A DNA stretch of 64,000 bases from Ferruginibacter sp. HRS2-29. GTDB taxonomy: Bacteria; Bacteroidota; Bacteroidia; Chitinophagales; Chitinophagaceae. Positions within the stretch are counted from its first letter, which is position 1. The number at the start of each line of letters is the position of its first letter. The notes beneath the pieces were generated by a model. The model did not search any database, was not told where the DNA came from, and worked only from the letters and a program-made list of their open reading frames with translations. Both the position numbers and the translations under genes were made by a program. The stretch is taken from NCBI RefSeq assembly GCF_024343615.1, contig NZ_RJUB01000123.1, positions 62,001 through 126,000 on the forward strand, given 5' to 3'. Below, in pieces: positions 57,378-64,000 of this stretch.

Positions 57378-59825
57378 ATGCAGGTATTGAAATTTGGCGG
57401 CAGTTCGGTTGCCAATGCGGAAAATATAAAAAAGGTGATCGCGGTCATCAGGGATAAAAGTAAAGACGAAAAGACGGTAACAGTGGTTTCGGCATTGGGT
57501 GGCATCACCGATCTTTTACTACATTGCAGCGAACTGGCGGCAGCGGGCAACGAAATTTACAAAGACAGGATCCGCGAAATAGAACAACGCCATCTCCAGG
57601 CCGTACGCGACCTCATCCTGGTTACCAACCAAAGCAGCGTATTGAGTTTTGTAAAAACACAATGCAACGAAATGGAAGACATCCTCAATGGTATCTTTTT
57701 GCTGAAAGAGTTATCGGCACGTACCAAAGACAGGATCGTGAGTTATGGCGAACTACTTTCATCAAAGATCATATCGGCTGCCTTAAATACCACTAACACT
57801 CCTGTACAATGGATTGATGCCCGTGAACTGATCGTGACTGATTCTAATTTCGGCAATGCCGTAGTTGATTTTGAAACTACCAATCAGAATATTTCGGCCT
57901 ATTTCCAGGAGAGTACTGCAGGACTGTTTCTCGTTCCGGGTTTTATAGCTGCCAACAAAGAAGGCATTCAAACCACACTGGGTCGCGGGGGTTCAGATTA
58001 CACCGCAGCTATTTTTGCAGCGGCCCTGGATGTTCAGGTCCTGGAAATATGGACTGATGTGTCGGGCATGATGACCGCAGACCCGAGGTTGGTTTCTACT
58101 GCAAAGATCATTCCCCAGATATCTTACCAGGAGGCTATGGAATTATCGCACTTTGGTGCAAAAGTCATTTATCCGCCCACTATACAGCCCGTAATGAACA
58201 AGGGTATCAGCGTATGGATCAAAAATACTTTTGCTCCCGGAGATGAAGGCACCGTGATAAGGCAATTGCTCGACACAAAAGAAGATTCCGCTATCACCGG
58301 CATTTCAAGCGTGAATAAAATTGCATTGATCAGCCTCGAAGGGAGCGGCATGATCGGCATACCGGGTTTTTCAAGAAGGCTATTCGCGGCGCTTGCCAGC
58401 GAAAAAATAAATGTCATCCTCATCACACAAAGCTCTTCGGAACATTCTATCTGTGTAGGTATCAGTGAAGATAATTCCGTGATAGCGAAAAGAGTGATAG
58501 ATACGGCGTTCGAATACGAGATCGCTTCGAAAAAAGTAGAACCTTTGATCGTGGAGAATAATCTTTCCATTGTAGCACTTGTGGGCGACCGCATGAAAAA
58601 CCACACCGGTATCAGCGGACGTTTGTTCAATGCCCTTGGCAAAAACGGTATCAATGTGAGAGCAATTTCGCAGGGCTCTTCCGAAAGGAATATTTCAACC
58701 GTGATCAGCAGCAATGATGTAAAAAAAGCGATCAACGTTATCCATGAAGCATTCTTCGAAACCGGGCTGAAGGAAGTAAATGTGTTCCTGGCGGGTGTGG
58801 GAAATGTTGGTACAAAACTGCTGACACAGATCAACAAACAACAATCTTACCTGCTCAATAAATTAAAACTTAAACTGAAGATCGTAGGTGTAGCCAATAG
58901 TAAAAAGTTTGCGATGAACGAAGACGGCATCGATCTTTCCAAATGGCAGGATGCTTTAAACGAAGGCCAGTCAGGCTCTACCAGCGATTATATAGATGTC
59001 ATCAAAAGCAAAAATCTCCGCAACATGGTTTTTGCCGATGTGACGGCCAATGAAACCGTAGCGGCCTGTTATGACAGTTTGCTCGAAAAAACGATCGCTG
59101 TGGTGGCATGTAACAAGATTGCCTGTTCTTCTCCCTATCCTTATTACAAGAAAATAAAGGACCTGGCTACAGAATACAATGCTCATTTTCTTTTTGAGAC
59201 AAACGTTGGCGCCAGCCTTCCTATCATTGGCACCCTGAACGACCTGATGCGCAGCGGCGATACAGTTCACCGCATGCAGGCGGTATTAAGTGGCACATTG
59301 AATTTTGTTTTTAATAATTACGATGGCCGGAAAAGTTTTGCTTCAGTGGTAAAACAAGCGCAGGAAGAGGGTTATACAGAACCTGATCCACGCCTGGATC
59401 TTGGTGGAAAAGATGTGATGCGCAAGATCATGATACTTGCCCGCGAAAGCGGTGAAGAAATGGAAATGGAAGATATCGAAAACAATTCTTTCATGCCGGA
59501 AGAATGTATGCAGGGAAGTGTGGAAGATTTTTATGCTTCCATGGAAAAACATGAAGCGCATTTTAAAAAGATATTCGACGAAGCGCATGCCGCCGGCTGC
59601 AAGTTGAAATTTGTGGCTAGCTACAATAATGGCAAGGCTTCGGTTGGTTTACAACACATTGATCCGCAGCACGATTTTTATCATTTGTATGGCAAAGACA
59701 ATATCGTTTTATTTTACACAGACCGGTATGTAGATCAGCCTTTGGTGGTAAAAGGCGCAGGCGCAGGCGCGGATGTGACGGCATCGGGTATATTTGCCGA
59801 TATAATCAGGGCATCGAAATCATAA
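57378..59825 (+). CDS. thrA: Bifunctional aspartate kinase / homoserine dehydrogenase
   Basis: ThrA phosphorylates aspartate (first step) and reduces aspartate semialdehyde to homoserine (third step) for threonine, methionine and related amino acids. The 815 residues comprise an aspartokinase (MQVLKFGGSSVANAENIKKV, LGRGGSDYTAAIFAAAL), two ACT regulatory domains (about 300-460) and a homoserine dehydrogenase (VFLAGVGNVGTKLL, near 465, then NKIACSSPYPYYKKIKDLA). It is the first gene after the leader and attenuator, followed by thrB and thrC. Confidence 0.97.
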   Translation: MQVLKFGGSSVANAENIKKVIAVIRDKSKDEKTVTVVSALGGITDLLLHCSELAAAGNEIYKDRIREIEQRHLQAVRDLILVTNQSSVLSFVKTQCNEMEDILNGIFLLKELSARTKDRIVSYGELLSSKIISAALNTTNTPVQWIDARELIVTDSNFGNAVVDFETTNQNISAYFQESTAGLFLVPGFIAANKEGIQTTLGRGGSDYTAAIFAAALDVQVLEIWTDVSGMMTADPRLVSTAKIIPQISYQEAMELSHFGAKVIYPPTIQPVMNKGISVWIKNTFAPGDEGTVIRQLLDTKEDSAITGISSVNKIALISLEGSGMIGIPGFSRRLFAALASEKINVILITQSSSEHSICVGISEDNSVIAKRVIDTAFEYEIASKKVEPLIVENNLSIVALVGDRMKNHTGISGRLFNALGKNGINVRAISQGSSERNISTVISSNDVKKAINVIHEAFFETGLKEVNVFLAGVGNVGTKLLTQINKQQSYLLNKLKLKLKIVGVANSKKFAMNEDGIDLSKWQDALNEGQSGSTSDYIDVIKSKNLRNMVFADVTANETVAACYDSLLEKTIAVVACNKIACSSPYPYYKKIKDLATEYNAHFLFETNVGASLPIIGTLNDLMRSGDTVHRMQAVLSGTLNFVFNNYDGRKSFASVVKQAQEEGYTEPDPRLDLGGKDVMRKIMILARESGEEMEMEDIENNSFMPEECMQGSVEDFYASMEKHEAHFKKIFDEAHAAGCKLKFVASYNNGKASVGLQHIDPQHDFYHLYGKDNIVLFYTDRYVDQPLVVKGAGAGADVTASGIFADIIRASKS

Positions 59826-59826
59826 A

Positions 59827-59937
59827 TAATGGATAATGATACAATGGATAATGAATAATTTTCTCCAGAGGAAATTATTTCATGTAACTGGATAATTTTC
59901 AGATCAGACATATTATCCATTGTATCATTATCCATTA
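59827..59937. repeat. 26-bp perfect inverted repeat, ATAATGG word, in the thr operon
   Basis: The left arm 59827-59852 (TAATGGATAATGATACAATGG...) and right arm 59912-59937 are perfect complements. An inner hairpin AATAATTTTC/GGAAATTATT lies between them. It separates thrA from thrB inside one operon and ends 9 bp before the thrB start. Confidence 0.9.
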
Positions 59938-59946
59938 CCTCAAGCT

Positions 59947-60900
59947 ATGGCAAAAATAATTTTTGAAGAAGGCAAAAAAGTCACGGTAAAATCTCCGGCC
60001 ACGGTAGCCAATCTCGTATGTGGCTTTGATGTGCTCGGCATGTGCCTCGAAGCACCATACGACATCATGGAAGTGCGGATGCTCAACGAGCAGAAAGTGA
60101 TCATACAAAGCACGGATGGCTACCCGCTGCCTACCGATCCCATGCTCAATACCGCAGGTGCGCCCTTGGTTGAAATGATCGCCGAATTAAATGCAGGCAT
60201 CGGTTTTGAAGTATTGATCACCAAACAGATCAAACCCGGCAGCGGACTGGGGTCCAGCGCCGCAAGCGCTGCAGGGTCCGTAGTAGCAGCCAATCATTTA
60301 CTCGGAAATATCTTCAGCAAACCAGACCTCGTGCGCTTTGCCATGACCGGCGAGAAAGTCGCATCGGGGGTAAAGCATGCAGACAATGTTGCCCCCTGTA
60401 TCTATGGAGGTGTAACATTGATACGCAGCATATTCCCACTCGATATCATCAGCATTCCTTCTCCGCGTCTGTACGTTACCGTTGTACACCCGCAGATAGA
60501 AGTGAAGACAGCTGACGCCAGGCAGATCTTACGTAAAGAAGTACTACTGAAAGATGCTATCAAGCAGTGGGGCAATATCGCCGGGCTGGTGGCTGGTTTC
60601 ATGCAAAACGATCTCGAACTCATCGGCCGAAGCCTTGAAGATGTGATCATAGAACCCGTAAGGAGCATACTCATACCGGCATTCGACGATGTAAAGAATG
60701 GCAGCAAAGCCGCAGGGGCATTGGGTGGTGGCATTTCCGGCTCAGGGCCTTCTATTTTTATGCTGAGCAGGGATGAAGCGACTGCAAAAAAAATAGAATT
60801 GCTGATGCAGGATATCTATACAAATATTGAACTGCCTTTCTACACCTATGTTACAACCATCAATCAACAAGGCGTACAGATTATCGATAGCAATTCTTAA
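59947..60900 (+). CDS. thrB: Homoserine kinase
   Basis: ThrB is a GHMP kinase that phosphorylates homoserine. ATG 59947 gives the start MAKIIFEEGKKVTVKSPATVANL; a start 27 bases upstream would sit in the repeat. The ATP-binding motif is KPGSGLGSSAASAAGSVVAA (about residues 98-117), with the N-terminal SPATVANLVCGFDVLGMC. At 317 residues it is normal in length. It lies between thrA and thrC. Confidence 0.95.
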   Translation: MAKIIFEEGKKVTVKSPATVANLVCGFDVLGMCLEAPYDIMEVRMLNEQKVIIQSTDGYPLPTDPMLNTAGAPLVEMIAELNAGIGFEVLITKQIKPGSGLGSSAASAAGSVVAANHLLGNIFSKPDLVRFAMTGEKVASGVKHADNVAPCIYGGVTLIRSIFPLDIISIPSPRLYVTVVHPQIEVKTADARQILRKEVLLKDAIKQWGNIAGLVAGFMQNDLELIGRSLEDVIIEPVRSILIPAFDDVKNGSKAAGALGGGISGSGPSIFMLSRDEATAKKIELLMQDIYTNIELPFYTYVTTINQQGVQIIDSNS

Positions 60901-60926
60901 TTTTTAATTCTTAATTCTTAATTGAC

Positions 60927-62225
60927 TTGAACTATTACAGCACCAACAATAATTCCCCGGTAGTAAATTTCAAAGATGCCACGATCAACGGACAGGCACC
61001 CGACAAAGGATTGTACTTTCCCGAATTCATACCGGCATTACCGGAAGGCCTGATTGAAAACATCGAAGGGCTTTCGAATGAAGAGATCGCTTTTCGCATC
61101 ATCCAGCCTTATGTGGGAAATACGATCCCGGAAGATGTGCTGAAAACAATCGTGACCGAAACCGTCAACTTTTCCATTCCGCTGGTACCCGTTACCGATA
61201 GTATCTCTTCGCTGGAATTGTATCATGGGCCTACACTGGCTTTTAAAGATATCGGCGCAAGGTTCATGAGCCGCTGCCTGAGTTATTTTGTGCGGAATGA
61301 AAATAAAAAAGTCACCGTGCTGGTTGCTACTTCCGGCGATACCGGAGGTGCTGTTGCCAATGGTTTCTACGACGTACCCAATGTAGATGTGATCATTTTA
61401 TACCCTTCGGGAAAAGTGAGCAGCGTGCAGGAAAAACAGTTGACAACTCTTGGGAAAAATATCCATGCGCTTGAAATCAACGGCACTTTTGACGATTGTC
61501 AGCAGATGGTGAAAAATGCATTCATGGATGAAGAACTAACGGGCAAAATATTTTTGACTTCCGCTAATTCAATCAATGTTGCCCGTTGGCTGCCGCAACA
61601 ATTCTATTATTTTTTCGCATACAAACAATGGGCAGACAAAACCGACCCTCCGGTAATATCCGTGCCCAGCGGCAATTTCGGGAATATCTGCGCGGGCATC
61701 CTGGCGCAGGCTTCGGGGTTGCCGGTGAAACATTTCATTGCAGCTTGTAATGCCAACGATGTAGTTCCTCGTTTTTTGGATACCAATCAATATCAGCCTA
61801 AAAAAGCCGTGGCCACCATTTCCAATGCGATGGATGTGGGTGAGCCAAGCAATTTTGTACGCATCCTGAAAATATTTTCAGAAAATGTTGCCGACCTGAA
61901 AACAAAACTTTCGGGCTGGAGCGTTTCGGATGAACAGACCAAAGCAACCATTAAATTAGTTTTTGAAGAAGAAGGTTATTTATTGGATCCGCACGGCGCT
62001 GTGGGTTACTTTGCATTGAATGAATACCTGCGTGATCATCCGGAAGAAAAAGGGCTGGTGATAGAAACAGCGCATCCGGTAAAGTTCTATGATGTGGTGG
62101 AACCGGTGATCGGCACCAAAGTAGTAATTCCTGCCGTTGTGGAAGAACAGCTGAAACTGGAGAAAAAAAGTGTTTGGATGGAAAATGATTATGAAAGTTT
62201 GAAAGGATATTTATTGAAGAAATAA
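60927..62225 (+). CDS. thrC: Threonine synthase
   Basis: ThrC converts O-phosphohomoserine to threonine with PLP. The start is TTG at 60927, giving the family N-terminus MNYYSTNNNSPVVNF; no better ATG fits. The PLP lysine is Lys107 (HGPTLAFKDIGARF). Other stretches are LVATSGDTGGAVANGFYDVP, GTFDDCQQMVKNAF and SANSINVARWLPQQFYY. The 432-residue length is normal. A TTAATTC-word run fills the 26-bp gap to thrB. Confidence 0.96.
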   Translation: MNYYSTNNNSPVVNFKDATINGQAPDKGLYFPEFIPALPEGLIENIEGLSNEEIAFRIIQPYVGNTIPEDVLKTIVTETVNFSIPLVPVTDSISSLELYHGPTLAFKDIGARFMSRCLSYFVRNENKKVTVLVATSGDTGGAVANGFYDVPNVDVIILYPSGKVSSVQEKQLTTLGKNIHALEINGTFDDCQQMVKNAFMDEELTGKIFLTSANSINVARWLPQQFYYFFAYKQWADKTDPPVISVPSGNFGNICAGILAQASGLPVKHFIAACNANDVVPRFLDTNQYQPKKAVATISNAMDVGEPSNFVRILKIFSENVADLKTKLSGWSVSDEQTKATIKLVFEEEGYLLDPHGAVGYFALNEYLRDHPEEKGLVIETAHPVKFYDVVEPVIGTKVVIPAVVEEQLKLEKKSVWMENDYESLKGYLLKK

Positions 62226-62283
62226 AGTTGAATCAAGATGGCTTAAAAACAAGATGAAACATCCAGAACTTTATTTTTATGGT

Positions 62284-62301
62284 AAAAACCGTTAGGTTTT
62301 T
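62284..62301. terminator. Bidirectional terminator between thrC and the GldM-like gene
   Basis: AAAAACC (62284-62290) pairs with GGTTTTT (62295-62301) with a GTTA loop, with T-rich flanks. It lies 58 bp past thrC and touches the stop codon (62300-62302) of the convergent GldM-like gene. Confidence 0.65.
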
Positions 62302-63202
62302 AAAAGTTTTTAGGATCAGCGACTGTATATTCAATTGAAAAATCATTTACTTTTTTCATTCCATCAGGTTGTATGAATTCAATCTTTACAGGCACGATAT
62401 ATTTCCCTGGCCGTCCTGATGCTCTGATCTTTTTTGTAGCAGTGGCGCTACCATCCACAGCTACAATTTCTCCATTAATTATTACTTTAGGCTTCGCTGC
62501 AGCACTAAATGCACCTATGCCAGCTGTGATTTCAACGTCATCTCCTGGCTTGACAATTTTTGAACTTTGCCCAATAATAGCAGAAAAAACTTCGAAGCGT
62601 TCAATGGTCGCCCCGATCTGGTTGATAAAATAGGTGCTGATCTGATCTTCAAAAACCTTCATATTGCTTTTAATCATCGCTAAGCTTAATGCAGTTTCTT
62701 GAAGAGATTTATATTCAAAAATGGTTTTATAAAAAACCGCAGGCGGTACCATCGAGTCTTTCCCCCTGGGAATCACACCATTTTTTTGAAATATTTTTTT
62801 CAAATTACTATCCAGGCCAAAAACAGTCGCTTCGTAATTTTTCAGTTTTTCATAAAAAATGCTGGTAACATACTTTTCCGAGAATAGACTGGTAGCATCC
62901 GTTTCCTTCCAGTCGGAAATTAAAATCAAGCTATCAAGATATTTAGTGATAGCCTCCGATTCTGTCTGAATAGCTTTAAAATGACCAGCCTGTCTTGCAG
63001 CCTGATAGCTGTAATCCGGATCATTTTTTTTAGATTCAAACTCCTGGTAAGTTTTTAAAATCCCATAATTGATCGCTTGTGTAGAATTTTCAAATGACAT
63101 TCTCAAAGAATTTGCCCTATTCTTTTCATTTTCGGAATCAGGGCTGCAAGAGGCGAATAGCAGGATAGAGCAGGCAAACAAAAAATATGTTCGTGTTATC
63201 AT
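62300..63202 (-). CDS. GldM-like lipoprotein lacking the membrane helix and C-terminal domains
   Basis: A 300-residue lipoprotein (ATG 63202, MITRTYFLFACSILLFASC, lipobox Cys19). The C-terminal half is closely similar to the D2 region of GldM in this window: IIGQSSKIVKPGDDVEITAG parallels LLGQSANYVMPGDEVTITAG, then IGAFSAAAKPKVIING and FSIEYTVADP near the end. The preceding part is helical, like D1 of GldM (SLAMIKSNMKVFEDQISTYF). It ends at about the D2 boundary, lacking D3-D4, and has a lipid anchor instead of the inner-membrane helix. It could be a decoy, a regulatory or an assembly partner of the motor. It is far from gldKLMN. Confidence 0.78.
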   Translation of the reverse strand: MITRTYFLFACSILLFASCSPDSENEKNRANSLRMSFENSTQAINYGILKTYQEFESKKNDPDYSYQAARQAGHFKAIQTESEAITKYLDSLILISDWKETDATSLFSEKYVTSIFYEKLKNYEATVFGLDSNLKKIFQKNGVIPRGKDSMVPPAVFYKTIFEYKSLQETALSLAMIKSNMKVFEDQISTYFINQIGATIERFEVFSAIIGQSSKIVKPGDDVEITAGIGAFSAAAKPKVIINGEIVAVDGSATATKKIRASGRPGKYIVPVKIEFIQPDGMKKVNDFSIEYTVADPKNF

Positions 63203-63211
63203 AGTGTAATG

Positions 63212-63314
63212 TTTTACCACAAAAGTTTCGCAGAATTATTTTCACAGAGTTCCACTAAGTTCTCTTTCTCTATGCTGCTCTGTGAAAATAACTCCTTTGC
63301 CTCTGTGGTAAAAA
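63212..63314. repeat. Intergenic inverted repeat, CCACAGAGG word
   Basis: The left arm (63212-63249) begins TTTTACCAC and ends TTATTTTCACAGAG. The right arm (63278-63314) is its imperfect complement, with CTGTGAAAATAACTCC and CCTCTGTGGTAAAA. It lies between uvrA and the GldM-like gene. Confidence 0.75.
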
Positions 63315-63336
63315 TAAATTTCTTACGCCTTTGTAG

Positions 63337-64000
63337 TTACAAAAACTTCCCGGTATAACTTCCCTTCACCTTCTTCAGATCTGCTGGTTTCCCTTCAAAC
63401 ACCAGGTTACCCCCGTCGGCTCCTGCTTCAGGCCCGAGATCGATGATCCAGTCGGCGCTCTTCAATACATCGGTATTATGTTCGATCACAAAGATCGAAT
63501 GCCCCTGTTCGATGAGTGCATTGAAAGAAGTGAGCAATTTTTTGATATCATTAAAATGAAGCCCTGTAGTAGGTTCATCAAAGATGAAAAGTATATGCCC
63601 CTGCCCTTTTCCTTTTCCTAAAAAAGATGCCAGCTTCACCCGCTGCGCCTCGCCACCACTGAGGGTATTAGACGATTGGCCAAGTTTCACATAACCAAGC
63701 CCAACATCACTCAAAGGTTGTATTCGCTTCGCTACATCAGCGCCCTGTTTTTTATCCTGGCTAAAAAATCCGATCGCTTCATCCACACTCATTTCAAGGA
63801 TATCGTGAATATTTTTTTCCTGGAATTTCACATCCAGCACTTCCTCCTTGAATTTTTTTCCCTGGCACACTTCACACACCAGGTGTACATCTGCCAGGAA
63901 CTGCATTTCCACTACCTGTTCGCCTTCTCCTTTGCAGGTATCGCACCTTCCTGCATCTACGTTGAAAGAAAAGTGTTTGGGTTGAAACCCCCGCATCTTG
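63337..64000 (-). CDS. uvrA: Excinuclease ABC subunit A, C-terminal part (runs off the window)
   Basis: UvrA is the damage-sensing ATPase of nucleotide excision repair. Only about the last 220 residues are in the window, and the frame is open to the edge. The visible part has a zinc-finger region (DAGRCDTCKGEGEQV, CEVCQG), the ABC signature LSGGEAQRVKLA, Walker B ILFIFDEPTTGLHF and the H-loop VIEHNTDVL. It ends FVFEGKP-type (NLVFEGKPADLKKVKGSYTGKFL region). The remainder lies beyond 64000. Confidence 0.95.
   Translation of the reverse strand, partial: KMRGFQPKHFSFNVDAGRCDTCKGEGEQVVEMQFLADVHLVCEVCQGKKFKEEVLDVKFQEKNIHDILEMSVDEAIGFFSQDKKQGADVAKRIQPLSDVGLGYVKLGQSSNTLSGGEAQRVKLASFLGKGKGQGHILFIFDEPTTGLHFNDIKKLLTSFNALIEQGHSIFVIEHNTDVLKSADWIIDLGPEAGADGGNLVFEGKPADLKKVKGSYTGKFL

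Noticed and set aside
58169-58837. A 222-codon open frame antisense to thrA
   Set aside because: Low-complexity composition (Ser/Thr/Leu-rich) as usual for antisense frames, and thrA is intact.

Overview
The window looks like a chromosomal segment of a Bacteroidota bacterium, most likely Chitinophagaceae or a close relative. The evidence is a gldK-gldL-gldM-gldN type IX secretion cluster plus gldB beside nadE, DUF4271, DUF4783 and DUF4293 proteins, an SLBB/Wzz-type export pair, an acpP-fabF-rnc operon, promoters of the TTG / TAnnTTTG type, and translation starts without clear Shine-Dalgarno sequences. No rRNA, tRNA, prophage, transposase or CRISPR array was seen. The species cannot be fixed from sequence alone.

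Layout. 0-14.6 kb: a class III aminotransferase, a gamma carbonic anhydrase, rsgA, a short Bat/MoxR operon, nadE back to back with gldB, a fatty acid desaturase, apaG, a small Fe-S protein, SUI1, nadC and a DUF4783 protein. 14.7-21 kb: gpmI, an ECF sigma factor followed by a protein that appears to join a short cytoplasmic domain, one inner-membrane helix and an outer-membrane barrel (probable dual-membrane anti-sigma factor), a lipoprotein and uvrC. 21.4-26.2 kb: gldKLMN. 26-36 kb: a YyaL-type protein, hemD with DUF4271, a BamA/TamA-like protein divergent from hemW, a thioredoxin-like protein and gpsA. 35.5-46.8 kb: acpP-fabF-rnc, small enzymes (MazG-like, dtd), a GxxExxY nuclease gene, a phosphatase-superfamily protein, a dicarboxylate symporter and two overlapping uncharacterised lipoprotein genes. 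47-54.9 kb: an ABC-2 exporter, a Wzz/SLBB export pair, a nitronate monooxygenase-like enzyme and a nucleotidyltransferase. 55-62.2 kb: glyA-DUF4293, then thrA-thrB-thrC preceded by a threonine-rich leader peptide and attenuator. The window ends with a short GldM-like lipoprotein and the 3' part of uvrA.

The strongest non-gene signal is in the spacers. Many spacers longer than about 70 bp hold a long inverted repeat, each arm built from tandem copies of a short word (for example GTTCAAAAG, ATAATGG, AATTACG, AATTCGTGTAAT, GATTAGGG or CATACAT). The same words recur at distant spacers. A 45-bp inverted repeat of the AATTCGTGTAAT family, with one mismatch, exactly brackets the GxxExxY (PD-(D/E)XK-like) gene at 39.5-40.1 kb, suggesting a small nuclease-linked element related to the scattered repeats. 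Other points for follow-up are the thr leader/attenuator, the GldM-like lipoprotein that lacks the usual membrane helix and the two C-terminal domains, the sigma/dual-membrane anti-sigma pair, and a 300-bp nested hairpin carrying a possible acetyltransferase remnant.
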